The notes beneath the pieces were generated by a model. The model was given only the letters and a program-made list of their open reading frames with translations. It searched no databases and was not told the DNA's origin. A stretch of 64,000 nt of DNA, taken from Ascaris suum (taxonomy: Eukaryota > Nematoda > Chromadorea > Rhabditida > Ascarididae). The position numbers were made by a program, and so were the translations under genes. Of the stretch, positions 46,388 to 60,700 are shown in pieces. Location: positions 6,638,001-6,702,000 of the forward strand of contig CM024180.1 of NCBI GenBank assembly GCA_013433145.1, in the 5' to 3' direction. Position 1 is the first letter of the stretch. Each line of letters starts with the position of its first letter.

Positions 46388-47211
46388 CCACGTTATCGAG
46401 CCGAAGGCGCGAGTCTGTTGTATGTTACTTGGCCTACTGTCTTTCTGTGACTTGGTGAGTGATGTGGTCTGTGAGAAATGAAGCGAGGGCCCGGCGCAGC
46501 GGCGCTTGCGTTGTTGTGCGTGTCCCCGATTTCTCCTATGTGATATCTCAACCCCGATGGAGGAATTTTAATCCGATTTTTTGTAAAATACTTCGCTTAA
46601 GATGCGGAAAAGTTTGATACGTGAACAAGTGTAACACGCGCTAGTATCATAAGCAGAAAATTTTATTCCAATTTTCGCAAAAAAAAGATCATCAATTTAA
46701 TTCTCTTTTCATATATTTTAGTGGAATTGTTATAGCAAATGACTTAGGAGATGAACTCCTATTGTCATTTGTATCGTTAAATGTTTGAATGTTATATTAC
46801 TGCAATTATGTAATCATTGCAATTACTGCAATCACTACAGTTATTAGCTGTTGACGGAAGCGATAATGAAACGCTCTCAATTTGCCATCTCGAAAACACA
46901 TAATTCTTTTAGAGGCGTGATTCGTTGAGCGGGTATTTCTTTTTACTCACTATCAACAATATATAAGTTATTGAGCGATCAATTCCATTATAACTAGATT
47001 ACTCTAGAATAGATTTGCATATGTATATAGATAATATTTCGTAGCATATTTTTACTCTATTTTTCTACTTTTTATTATTTTACTTTATAGCATAATTTAA
47101 TATTTAAGTGATATTCTTACTCAAATATTCATTAAATATATCCGAAATTTATATCATATTTTAGCGTATACAAACTTTTTTACATAACGTGTATATTTCC
47201 TATATAATTTC

Positions 47212-50200
47212 ATGAAAATTTTTCATCTAATAGAGATGGATATAATGGCACGAAATGTCGGTGGTATTATATTTCTTTTATTGACAACAATGGGCATTTT
47301 TGCTAATTCTATATTGGTGATGATATTCGTTAATGGTCGAGAATATTTCACTTCGAACTTTTTCTATCTACTTTCATATCAGCTTATAATATGTGATTTC
47401 CTCATCTATATTTCGCAATTGGCACTTACTATCCCAGCATGTTTTCTTAGCGCCGAAACTTTTACAGGTAAGTTCATCAAATAAACTTTTTATTCAAATT
47501 TATGAAGTATTGATCGTTTAGTAAAATCTATTTCATTTAAAATTAAGGCAATCCTTTCGGGAAAGAAGAAGCATATGGAAAGTGGGTGACCTGGGCTGGA
47601 ATTGCGTATTTCTTTCTGCCGCTTAGATGATGAGAAATCCGAATAGGATGGTTCAAAAATAAACGATTAGTTTACTTTTGTCACCTTTTTTTGCCATTCT
47701 TGAATCGAATGTCGCTCATTTCCTCATCGAAACTGGTCATTTTTTTCCCCTCATTTCTTACTTGATTTTAATTCAAAGTCCCATATAGAGAATTATTCTC
47801 TGTCGTGGAAGTTTTTCAAAGGATATCTTTGACTTACTCCCATTTATGAACAGTAATATTTGGCATCGTTAGGGAATTATACATCGACATAACTGCTGCA
47901 AGATAAATTAGGCCGAGAAAAAACTGCAGAGATTCGATCTTATACGCAAAGATATATGACAGAAATTTTAAAAGATTTCAATCAGAATTAGCTTGTTAGC
48001 CTCAGGTAGCATAGTGCAAAAGATAAGAAGAACTAGAAAGAACCGATTGGCTCGACTGATCCTACTACTCACATTTACCATTCAATTGCATCAACTATTT
48101 GCTGACCCCAATAATTATGATTCATATAAATTTTTGCATATAAACAACTATTCAGTAATCGTGCGGGAAAATTCAGGTTAGTTTAATCAACCCATCAGGT
48201 TCGATTAGAGTTGTAAAGTCATCAAAAACTTCTACGTATGATTGTAAAGTCATCAAAAACTTCTACATATACTTTTATTTCGCACCGATAAGGTAAGACT
48301 TTTATTTTGCATTGATCGAATCGTTAAAAAAGGTCAATCTTCAGCAGAAGATTTTATAGAAGCGAAGAAATCAGTAAGCCTTTATTGTTTATCGGATACT
48401 AATGCAAACGATTGGCCTGGTAATCAGAAGTGGACTTCCCTGATTTGATTCTGCATTATTTTTAGCTCCCATGGGATAGTAACTTTTAAACGTTCAATGT
48501 GATCTAAAATCCAATAAATCTAAGGCGACAATAATAAAATTAATAAACGATCAGGGCATCGTACTCTATTATTTAGAAGCGCAACATAAAAAATTGATAA
48601 ATACGAGAAATATTTTGCAGTCTATCAATCAACGACGGCATTCAAATTGTTTGCTTGTTGTGATACAATCGGTTTCTATGGTATACTTCATTTTACATTT
48701 ATAATGGCGCTTAGTCGATTTATTGTTATCGCGTATAAAAAATTCTATAATCTTTTCCAAAAATCTAAAAAATTTATTATTATCCTAATCATATGGAGTT
48801 TCACAATCGGTAAACAACTTTTATTTCCCTATAAATAATACTTCCAAAGGCAGTAGATAAATAAAATTTGAAAGAAGACGAAATTGCATTAAGTAGCTAT
48901 TTCATTGACTTTTGATTAGCTTTTTTTTTTCGTCGTTCATTATCGCTTTATAGCTCGCATCGTTTACTCAGACAAAGAACCATGGGACTATATATTTTAG
49001 GAGTTATTGAGGAAGAAAGGACAGGGAAGGTGGAGAGATAATTTTTTGCATGGTACTCATGAATGCATATTATAATATCACTTGGTGTGTTTACTCATTT
49101 TATATGTTTGCAATAATGTCATAGATATATGAGAGCAACTTGCTGTTGGCGTGCACAAGTGTGTAACAATCCTTGCCAAGTCATTGCAAAATGTTTTGCA
49201 ATTTTTTTTTGGGCAGTTTAATTTTTTTTCTGTGTTTTTTACCACTGAATTTTGATTGGCCAATTTGGTGTGTAATGATATTCGCTTGTTCTTGGCATTT
49301 TTTTTCTTGGCCGAGCAATGCCTAAGTGTTCATAAATGGAGAAAAATTATTGAAGTGAGAGAAAGCGACGGTGCAGCAAAAGTTCCAAAAAAAATGCTCG
49401 TTTACCGTCATCGATTTCACCCACCGAAGTACATCTATTCCAAAGGGAGACCTAAAAAATGTTCTTTATTCCTAAATTGTACTTCATTGTTCTATTTCTA
49501 CTTATTACTATCATCAATTTCTAGGTCTCATCGTCTCTTTTTATATTAGTTTGTGATGGTTGCAGAATTTAATAGAGAGTTGATTTTTTATCTCTTTGAA
49601 TATCAGTAATATTTGAATTTGAATATCAAAATTGCTTACATTACTCAAAGAACAAATTTACAAATGCTTTTTGAGATAATCGTTTAACCAAACACACGTA
49701 CTGCTTGCTGTGATAGTTCACCGCACTTTCCATCTCCCTCTCCCAACTCACTTTCCCACCATCTCAGCCCCCTTCCAATCCCCCTCCACTCTCTCTCTCC
49801 CCCCCCCCCCCCCACACTGTCCTAAGAAACATCTGTAAAAAGTAGATAAGCAATCACTTTCTCTTAATTTAAATGGAAAAATTAAACTATGAGAGAACTC
49901 ATTTAATAAGGAGTGATAATTAAAATACAAATCAACCGTAACCAGTTGATGCGACGACCAAAATGATAATTGATAAGCGTAATGATAATAAATATGATGG
50001 AAATTTTTTTTTCAGTAATTTTTGCCATAGAACAAAATTTATGTCCGAAAAATTTCAACTTTGTTGATTTATTCTTATTCAAAGATTGCTCTGCAGGGGG
50101 CACTCCTGGACTCTCATATCTAAGGTTAGCCTCTTTTTTTTTCTGGAAAAATTCACTCGTTTATAAAACCTGTTCACGTCTCGATGCAACGATAAATAAA

Positions 50201-53200
50201 TTTTGAAGAAATGCAATTTCAAACGCATTATCAATTGTTGCAAGCTTAACCAGTTATTAATTTGCAAACTTAACTTGTTATTAATTGCAAACTCGAACCC
50301 GTTATCAATTGCAGCTTAAATCTGCTATTAATTGCAACGATAATCACGATTTGAAGGTTCAGACTTTAACATTTCATCAACTACTCAAGCACTAATTAAC
50401 CATTTTAAAACTATGTACATATATTTTTAGGATGCAATCGGCCCTAGTAGCAAATTCATTCCATAACGCATCCATTTTGCAATCAATAACGATGCCCTAG
50501 GAAATTACTTCAAGAATCTAGATAAATATATTTGCACATCACTATTTCATAAGCCATTTTCATTGATTGTCTTAATGAGCTAGAAAATAGTCTACAAATT
50601 GTGCTGAACTACATTTTTTTTTTGCACAGTACGGTAGATGAATAATTGTGATACGTGACTTCAATGATCAGTCAGCAATTTGATTTTCATCAGTATCCAA
50701 CAGCTTTAAAAATTTACGTAGGCAGATCTGAGATAGCTAACCTAACTAACTAATCAAGCTTCCATCCCTTCTAGGATAGCTAACTAATTGCAACTAAATT
50801 GGGTTTTTTCGAAGGTACACCTTGACGGAAATCACACCTAAGGGATTTCACCTGCGCACCTTCCTTGAGTGATAATCTGAAAGCAGCAAACAAATTGAAG
50901 AACATTGATATCACCATAATATTAACCGACTGGCCAAATACGCTTTTGCAAAAAAAAAAGTAAACAACGCTCGAAAGCAACGTCTCCAACATGAGGAATG
51001 ATCCAATCATAACGATTCAAATTTTGTCATTTTAGCAAATTGCAATATTTTTATAAATTGCAAAAAATGGTCTCATTGGGGATATTTCTAAATAGTAGCG
51101 ATGCAAATAATGCCGAATGCAATATCGTAAAATACAATAATGCCAAAATGCAAAGTTATGAAAGCAGTAATCCATTGTTCACCATTCATAGATTGTAAAG
51201 TAGATATTTTTCATTTGTTTACTTTTGCAAATAAAAACTATTTTCAGATTTGCATATGCATGGACAATTGCACTTCCATCGCTTATGTTCTTCATTTATA
51301 TTGCAATTTTTTTAGAAATTAGAAGAATGAAAAACGTTTTTGTTAGTAATAACTCCACAACGATTGATTCACGATTCACGAATGGTGAGTTTCGTTGAGG
51401 AGAGAAGGGTACCTTTAAAAACGATTCGTTCTGACGACAACCTTTGCATTTTGCATTTTGCAATTATCACCATCTGGCAGTGATAATTTAATCATGATGA
51501 TAATCATTTGATGGCGCGTAATTCAACAACGGTGATAAGCATCTGATTGTGATAGTGATGGTGATAATCAAAATGCTCTTTGACCATTTGGATCTGAGCC
51601 AGACCAAAACAGTTGATCGTAACATATGATGTCATTCATGATTTTCGCTTCTGTTTTATTAATTTCTCTTTTATGCAAATCCCATATTTGCATATTCTTT
51701 TTTCCCTCGGGGAAGTGATCGTGAATGCTGAAGCAAAAAAAAAATCGTTTATTTAGTATTAAGTCTTTTTCTCTCGATGGATGCTATGAGGTTTGCAATG
51801 ATCGACGTAAGAAGCAATTAGTGGTTGAATGAACAACGCAAATCAACGCTTCTGTCCATACAGCACTCATTTAAAATATGCATAATACACTAAAATCAAG
51901 GACAATACAGATATTAGGTTTATAGGTAAAGGTTTATAGGTAAAATTATTACCTTCTTTTACCTTATCTTTTAGCCTACTTTGTAGCTATAGCTTATAAC
52001 TTTATGTTACTTTATAGCCTAAAAAGTAACTAATAGCTAAAATCACCTTTTTTTTCAGGAATTGCAAGCTATTACGGGAATTGGTGTGTAAAACGATCGA
52101 AAAAAAGGTTTGAAAAGGATTTTCACCTTCAGAATTTTCAATTGATTTCATTTCACCTATAGAATAAATTTACTTGCGATGTAATGATGAAGCGTAAATT
52201 TCCTTTCCTTCCTCGTTCCTGTCGCAGAATTATCACCCTTTGGAAATGTCTTCTTTTCGTTAAGAATTATTAGATTTACTGCATTAATGTTTTTTGAAAA
52301 AAAAAGAAAAAGAAAAAGAAAAAGAAAATCTATACAAACTATCCTACAAAGAAAAAAAAAACTATTGTAAACTTCTTCTATTATTGCATTGTAAAAATTG
52401 CAGAAACTGTAAAACTGTAAACTGTAAACAATTTTTAAAAAATGTAAAAGAAATTATAATATATCAAATATAGATGATCTATTGATGAATCTTTTAAGTT
52501 TCAATAGGTGCTCATAAGAACCAATATGCGATTCTTCTAAAGTAATAATCTTTCGAGTAGACGAAATACAAACGAATTCTCAATTGTTAGGAAGATATTT
52601 ACGATAGTTCTAATGGAGTTTTCAATTTTCTCAACGCCTCAAATTTTTGAAAAACCATCTCAACATTCTCTTTTCGTTGTATTCCCCAACATCGACACTT
52701 TCCATATAGCCTCTTTTTCCACACTCTCTCAACCCTATCTCTTATAATAATAATGATAGATCTTTTTTCTTCTAATAAAGGAAAAAAGAAAAATCCGTTT
52801 TTAATGCTCCCTTGAAACTCACCTGCATCATTTATGACATCATAATAATTAATAACAATAGACAAATCGAGCCGTCCATAATTTTGTTGGAAAATCCCCC
52901 ACACACGTTACCATCTCTGATGAAGGTGACGCTCAAGGGCGACAATTGACATAAGAAGGGGTTGACGAAGGGGGGGGGGGGGGAAGGAACCTTTAAAGGG
53001 TGCGCATAGAGCCGCCGTTAGGGTAGTTGTATCAATAAGAAAGGAGGATAGTAATAGTTCTGAATAAAAACCTAACGGATACAATGCTGCAGGCGAATAC
53101 TCTCGAGCGAATGTAGCCTAATAATACAAGCAGCAATACTCTGCGCCATTTTGCTATGCGAAACAATCGTCTTCTTTGTGCTACCAGTTATTGCGACGAT

Positions 53201-53339
53201 GTTACCCTCCCATGTGGGAATATGGCTGAATATCCTACAGAATTGCTCTATTATTGTCAATAGTTCAGTTCAACCGTTCGTCTATTTCATATTCAACCAA
53301 GAAATACGCAAACGACTTCGTCGTATTTGCAAATATTGA
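47212..53339 (+). CDS. Serpentine chemoreceptor GPCR, Srx-like
   Basis: A seven-helix receptor of the nematode chemosensory type, expected in the cilia of sensory neurons. Six exons: 47212-47467, 48621-48809, 50016-50124, 51248-51384, 52059-52083, 53093-53339. All junctions agree in phase and give about 320 residues, a normal length. TM1 is GGIIFLLLTTMGIFANSILV. TM2 has FFYLLSYQLIICDFLIY. The TM3 exon has CCDTIGFYGILHFTFIMAL, then SRF in the DRY position. TM4 has FIIILIIWSFTI, TM5 has IALPSLMFFIYIAIF, TM6 has LLCETIVFFVLPVI, and TM7 is NSSVQPFVYFIFNQEIRKR. The NSxxxPxxY..FNxEIR ending fits the Srx and related families. Exon 5 is only 25 nt and encodes IASYYGN. The start at 47212 is the first ATG, though one at 47236 is also possible. 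AATAAA lies at 53464. Confidence 0.87.
48211..48266 (+). repeat. Tandem 25-bp repeat, two copies
   Basis: Identical 25-bp units at 48211-48235 and 48242-48266, separated by 6 bp, in intron 1 of the receptor gene. Confidence 0.9.
50225..50345 (+). repeat. Imperfect minisatellite, about 30-bp unit
   Basis: About four degenerate units containing gttattaattgcaaact, in intron 3 of the receptor gene. Confidence 0.6.
52296..52328 (+). repeat. (GAAAAA)n short repeat
   Basis: A purine-only run of about 33 bp between receptor exons 52059-52083 and 53093-53339. Confidence 0.8.
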
Positions 53340-53463
53340 CGAAATGTTATAATTATTTTCTCAATATTTTGGGAAGGGAATTATTTTCCTACCGAAGAAA
53401 AAAGCATCGACGATCGACGGAAGCATCATTCTCTTCCTAAATGCATCGTTTCTTTCGACTATC

Positions 53464-53469
53464 AATAAA
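53464..53469 (+). terminator. AATAAA poly(A) signal of the receptor gene
   Basis: AATAAA lies 125 nt past the TGA at 53337-53339. Confidence 0.5.
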
Positions 53470-54721
53470 GATATCGAATATCAAACTTGTCTATAATAAA
53501 ATATACTTCTGGCTTCAGATGCATTTACGTTTCCAAAGAAAATATCCCCATGGCAGGTAATCGACATTTGAGAATATGAAACATTAGCGCTTACGATCGA
53601 AAAAAAAAGATAGAAATATCTGAAATCTTCGTTTATTGTTCTACTGCCTCCTGCATTATTTCAGGCGTAGCGCTGGACAAAGAAAAACTGCATGACAAAG
53701 AGATAACGAGGAAATGAGTGTGAACTGATATATACGTCTCAATTCCATGAAGATAGGAACTATGAAATGTCACCTCTCTTAAAGTGGCTTTTAAAATGCA
53801 CATTACCAAAGAATTCTACCCGTCGACCACAGACAAATTACTGAAACTTGACGAACTAAGCGCAGGTACCTTAATAAGTACCACAAATGAAAAAAAAAAA
53901 CGCTCATTCCATATAAAATAGCAAACAACAATAAAACTGTCATACACATAAAACAAATCACAAATTGCATTCACATAGGACCCGATGATGGATAAGCGGG
54001 AGGCCGGAAATGAAGCATAAGAACGAAAAGTTATAAATCGCAAGATAAACACCAAAACTCACATATTTCAGCAAAAGATTTGTTTGGAAAACACAACAAC
54101 AACAAATTTCAATTAAGTGGGCAAATCTTACACCAGGATTAACATCCACTTGTGTGACTTCGCATCCCACCTCCCACCCTTTGACCAGATAGTTAAACGC
54201 CGGTCAAATCGTCAAATCAGTTCTGTAACTAATCCACCGACAGTACCCACAGTTTTGTATGGCCTCTTCCCTCTTCCTTCCCAACATATAAATCCGAATC
54301 CCATGCCAGTAAAAATAACAACGCAAATCAACAATTTATTTAAGAAAACATTTTAAAAAAATACATTTATAACGAAGACAGTTGAAGGATCGGAAAAGGC
54401 AAAAAATTTCTTGGTTATACGTTCGACTATCCAGCCTCTTGCCACTCGATCAAAGACCTCCCTTCTTGAACAATATGGTTTAAGAACTCTTCTTTACGAT
54501 CATTTCAGAAAGAACCCTCCTTGCTAATCAGTTGAAAGAGATCGCTCTCTCTTCTATTCTAACAAGAATTCCTCCTATCCGCGATCGAATAATACGCTTC
54601 AGCATTCATCAATTACGATGCCTATCCTCGTAAGCACCGCACCTGCGAATCCTCCTCTCTGCTCTAACTCAACAAAGAAACCCACCCGGACTTAACGCAC
54701 CATTAAAAATGGATAGAGAGA
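53470..54721. other. Convergent gap with 3' flank of prp-31
   Basis: There is no exon. A minus-strand AATAAA (54340-54335) about 380 nt past the prp-31 stop is a candidate poly(A) signal. Confidence 0.4.
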
Positions 54722-57700
54722 TTAGTCAACAACGGGAGTTTGGACTTTAACGAACGTGGCTGACGGTGAGAAGTAGGTAGTAGAGGACGATCCGAAACGC
54801 TCCGTCTTGATGGTCGGGTTGACGATCTCGATGCCCTGTACGGGTGTGAAAGTGACACTTGATGCGGTTCCCGATGCCTTTGAACGCACCGACGTCAATC
54901 CGCCCATCGCCCTCTGCCTATCCACGGCCTTCTGTAGTTTCTGCGACATTCTGCAATCAACATTCTTACCACTCAAAAGCAGCTGGGTATCACTGCGGAG
55001 AATTTTATGGGCACAAGCTATAAATTTGCAAAGATTGACGGTGGAAATGTTAGGAAAAGAAAGAGAAAGAACTATGAAAAATGCAACGAAAACCAACATG
55101 TTTTGCACCCAAAACGAATTAATCTCGCAAAAACCGCTCCCTCGTTCGAAAACTGAAAGGAGAGAGGGTGGAGGTTCCAAGGAAAAGAAAGAGAAAGGGT
55201 GAGAGATGATGAAGAAGGAAAGAATGATAACTGGACAAATTTGCCAGAATCAGCGCTAAATCAAGCGACCAAAGCAGTCGCAGCGTTCCAAATCAAACAA
55301 CTTTTTTAGCCAAATGACTTTCATAGCCTGCAAACGAAAAAAGAACGATTTAAATTGGCGACAAAATGCAACCCCTAAACGAGACGTGAAAATTAGAATA
55401 CTGTAAAGTTGAAAAATATTCAATAAGACGTTGAGGCCTGATCTCAAGATCAAGTCCAGTGGTCTAAGAATCTCAAGCCACTAGCCTCGCACGCGTCTTC
55501 GGATCGACAGTAGCACCTCGAATACGCCCACTGGATGATGGACCACTGCTCGCCTGACCTAATGAGAATCCAACGCTCTCCTGGATAACATCCTCGGACA
55601 GTTCACCAAAGTTAACACGGTTCGCCTTACGCCTCATCTCCGTCATCCCCAGTCGTTCTTTCATCTTCCGTACACGACGCCCTCCTCGTTTCTTACTCGC
55701 CTACAATCTACTTTTTCTTTAACACTTTTGAAGCAAGCACATTATCTAAAGCTCATCCATAATACTGGATGCTTCTCCTGCAATGTGACCTGTCATAAAT
55801 CCTCCGCGCAACCTCTTTTCTACTACATAAGCCTCAATAAAATATAACACTCATTCCTTTTCCTCGATTAGCGAATCTGAAGCAACAAACAATGCCAACG
55901 TAAATTAGAGTAGTTAGTAACGTTAGCGCTCTTTTGAATTCGCCGTTTCATGAAACCTCATACTGCATTCCTATTAAACGATAAACTGGTTCGCGCTCTT
56001 TTTAAACCGACAGGTTTAATTCCATCCTCATAATAAATCATACTTTAATACGAAAAACTAGAATTAGAGAAGATGCGTACCTTGTCAAGAGGCTTTGGGA
56101 GGGGCTTGACACTTTTAACGGGTGGTGGCTCAAGCATTTTCTCGATCTTGTGCTTGACCTGTTCGAAAAGATTCTTCCCTAACGAGCCATCTGACGATTC
56201 GTGCAACGAATCAACACGAGCTGCTAGTGTTGCCTTCGCCGATAACAATCGTGCCACCTTCTGCCTTAAAGACGTTAGTCGACTCTTTTGTGTTACAAGC
56301 CCGCAAAGAATTCGAACGGCAGCAAGCAACGTAAAGCAATCTCATAAATCGCAGCGAAATACCTTCTGATTCTTTTGTGAAATATTACACTCAACGTAAT
56401 AAATCTTTTAGGTCATACATTCCATTCTGTTAGAATACATCCTCTATTTTATCGAATGCCACAACCTTTCCGGACACCTCCTTATTAGGTTATAGTCCAT
56501 CAGTAAATGTAAACTCCATTGTTGGTTCTCCAGCACCTCTACCTCGTTGTTAGCTCTCATCCTCCACGATTTCCACCTCTGTTTTCATGCTATGCTACAA
56601 TATTCAATCAATAAAATCGAATTTCTAGGCGAAGTGGCTATTTCATATCTCAGTTGAACCACTTCTCTCACTTCCCAACAATTGTCAGTCAACAGCTATG
56701 CAACCTCCAACAAAAGGACCAAAGCAGTCTCTCGCAATAAAGTTCTTTCTCGAAAGTCTCAAGAAACCTTCAAGTTCCACAAAGCTTTATCGCGACTACA
56801 ATACCGCTGATAAAAAGAGCCAAAATACTGCTAAGAAAGTGAGCATCAAAATTTTTATACATAAAAATAACTTAGCTATCAAAGATTGATTACCTGAAAT
56901 CAGGTGGCACCCCTTGCACTATCGGATGGAAATAAATGAATCCCGCATGCGGCATCACCGTCGACGAGCTAAAACCACTCAGCGTCTTCTTCTGCGCACC
57001 GAGAACGAGCACGTTACACGCCGGCAATCGTGCCAATGGAGCCAACCCCAAAAACAATGTTTAGTACGCAGGACCACGGTCAACATATCTAATCAAAAAC
57101 ACTTATTGTAGACCGAGACTCGACTACGACAAATCCAAGCTCGCAAAGCTTGAAACTAAACTTGGTCGTGTGAAATGGCTTTGACCGGTTCGGTTGATAT
57201 CCCCTTTAATATAGGTTTCCAAGACCCAACGCACAACAAAGTTTGCAAATTCCGGTCTTCAAACTAAAAATGATATTAAGAAATGCACCTCACGCTACAA
57301 TGTGGTGCGCATGCAACAACTAAAGGTGCTTTCCATGCAGCTTGAAAGAAATTTGCGCTATGACTTTAGCCATATATGCAATTTCTATCTAAGTGAAATT
57401 GAATGTGCTGTTAGCCGATTACCTCATCTGCTTCTCCCGGCTTTCCAGGTCTTCTGTACAACTCTTATGGAAGCTGCCCACGGAATTTGCTCACAGATTT
57501 TATTATGAATCTCCACTGATCTGCTCATCTGTGGGGGAAAGGCCGTGAGGCAACGACATCCTTTATCGAATATGACTAGTTTTATGTTGTGATGGATATT
57601 ATAATTTTGTAGGATATAATATCTCGCGCGAAAAAAAAAACCATTGCAATTGCTTAAGAAGGCGTTTTTCAATTCCACCAGTCCCCCTCATCACAACCTG

Positions 57701-60700
57701 GTGTTTTTACAATTATCAGGGTCGCAATGTTTCAAAAAATTCTCCTCCCTAGCGCATCTTCAATAACTGTGCACCTCACCTACTCTCCCTCTTACTGCAA
57801 TAAAGCAGCAAATAGAACGGAAACGACTAACCTCCAGCTTTCGATACAATCATGGCGGCAGTTCCAGCGCCAAGAATCTCGCATAGGTTTGGTGCGATAA
57901 GAGCCATTCTAGACTCCACCAATCTGTACATATTGAGCCGATCGGCGTGCATCTTCTCAGCCAAATCACATGCTTCCTGTACGCTTGCCATTCATCTGCA
58001 TCGAGTGGTTTGCCTTGGGTAGTAGATGCTGTCACACTGACCACAATGCATGTCGCAGGCGCCAGGATTTCGCTAAAACTTATATGCAAATCACCAATGG
58101 AATAAATAACAAGCAGAAAGAACTCCGTTTGACGGTGAAAATGACAGCATAATTTCTTCACCTCTGATCGCTTTTTCAAACGTCTCTTGTCACTGAGAAT
58201 GTTCAAAAAATATTTAATTTTTCAATTACAAATATCCTTTCCTTAATATCACATTCTAACGAAAAACGTTTACTGGGAAAAAAAGCAGGGCTCGGAAAGT
58301 CCTATGCAGTAGCATATCCAAGTTTGCAAACCCAGTATTCCACCCCTCCCCCCCCCCCCCAACCTCATCCTTCTCTTCGAGCATCGCACTGTTTCTTGAG
58401 ATTTGCAGCCCTCGTCCCTTAGCAAGTCACTTTTCAAGAAGACAATGCATGAATATTTTCAAACTTCTATACTCTCACACAACTGCGAAGCCACCTAGGT
58501 GATAGAAGAGAGTCGGAAGCTGTTGGATGATTAGAGAATCACCTGAGGATCTGTTTGTTCTGTCCTTTCGTTGAAATATCATTACCAAGCAGTTTCGCCA
58601 CCGCCAAATATTCGAGTGCATTCGGAACAAGTGATTCAAGTTCAGGAAAACGCTTCTCGTATTTGTCGCGAACAAATTTATGTATGACGTTCAACTCTTG
58701 GTCGATATCAGCTGCCAACTGAAACATTTCACCTGTAAAACTTCAAGTGTACAGGTTCATTCTTCCCCATGAACCTTACTTCGCAACCATTTTATACAAA
58801 TATCTCGGCTTCAGCTACATAGGTCAAACTATTTGTATAGGTCCGGCGAATGCAAATGCGCTGTAATTGAGCTATAGGGTTATGACCACATTCTACAGGA
58901 AACAAAGTTTTAAGCGAGCCAATAAAAGACAGCGATTACATTTAACTCAAACCAACGCGGAAATCGGCATTCCTTTAAAAATTGATGATATGCGAAGACG
59001 ACGATTTTATTACCTTCTAATATTAAAATCGCCTCAGATCTACAGTTATAGGAACGCAATTACTAATCTGAAATGGAATTCCATCGGACCTGGGTACACC
59101 CCACAGGTACTGTTGAAATCTGAGGTCCGAATTTCAAAAGCCCATGCATTTTTGTGGCCATCGAACCACAGAAGCAAAGACCCTCGCTCCTAGATATTAC
59201 TCCCTTATGCTTTCATTGGAAGAACGCTAGGAAGGCCTGTCAAGGAAACCAGATTACAGTTGTTTATGAAATTGTAAGAGCTTAGTTTTACTTTACAAAA
59301 TAAAATAAGACGTTTTAGGAAAAAGTTCGCTAAGAGATGGTGTCAATCAAGGAACGAGAAACAAAAGCCAAAAACCGACCGCCGAGAGCTGAACAATGAG
59401 TTTGTATTGTGGATCTGCTTCCAGAGGTGCGCTTACAGGTGGTATCCCTTCCAAGCCTAACTGCTCCTCCATTTTCGCTATCAGCTCCTTATATCTGAAA
59501 AAATACACAACATTAATTCAGTATGTATCCATAACATTGATGCTGATGTGGTCCTCTTCTATATTCTACTACAACAAAGTCACTCTTTCTCGACGTCCGA
59601 ATCCTTTTCAAGATAGGGCGCTAGAATAAACTTCAGCTAACAGTCGATAGCGATAGATAAGCACGTACTAGATTATGGCTCGTTTCCTATCTGCAGACAT
59701 TTCAACTTAAATTTGAGGAATCTCAGATCAAAAGAGTAATGGTCCTACAAACTACAGTGAGTTATAGTCATACGGCGACGTCATATGCTAAGGCATGAAA
59801 CACGTCAGTCAGCAACATATGTGAAGGGGAAGGAGGAAGTGGGAGGGAAAGACAGGACGCAAGCAAGAAGCCGTTCTTAGGTGGCACTTCTCCTTTTAGT
59901 AAACAAGTTGCTACGCTTTTCGTCTTAGTCAGTCGCGGCTACCCTGATATTCATCGTAAAGACTGTTAATTATGATATATGTCCTCGCTATTTGGTTGAC
60001 ATAGGTTTTGAACCATATTGTGCATCAGGGATATGAAGCAAAAGTCAAGAATAAAATTGCCTGGAAAAGTTCCTTGGCAGTAGATAAGCAGTAAAGCAAT
60101 AACGCTTTAACTTAATAAACAGGGATACTATTTGTCGAGGTTTGTGGTGTTACACTCCAAACAATTTGATGAGCTACTTATTGCTACCACTTATCTATAT
60201 ATTTTTTCATCGTACATTTTCCAAATATTGACGAGATATGAAGCAAAAGTGGTAATAAAATTGCCTCAAATTTCTTGGCTAGATCTAAAGTGCTTTAACT
60301 ATGATGCGATAGTCATCTCATCTCATATCGATCACGAGTACCACTTTACCCCAATATATTTTACATTACCCAGAACCGAGATATTGTTTTTAGGAGGATG
60401 AACGATAGTCATCTCATCTCATATGAACACGAGTACACTTTACACGATCATATAATCCATCCCTCCCTCCCCCCCCTCCACCCTTACCTTGCCCTCCCAC
60501 GGCTATTCCAGCGAAAGAACAAGGAATGCCAATAAGAACTTACTCTGGTGTAGATGCTAACTTGGCGACTGCACCAACTTGATCGTAAGCATTTGTAATT
60601 GGTAACTGCTCATAGACTTCTTCAACAATACCATCGACAGTACCCTGTCCTGCGCTTTCCTCAAGTCCATCACCATCCTCCTCCAAATCAGCCAACAATT

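Noticed and set aside
47993..48181. Open frame with a hydrophobic stretch in intron 1 of the receptor gene
   Set aside because: The receptor exons on either side (47467 and 48621) join directly in phase. An extra exon here would break TM2-TM3, and the frame lacks a good acceptor.
54807..55202. 131-codon plus-strand frame
   Set aside because: It is the shadow of prp-31 exon 8 on the other strand.
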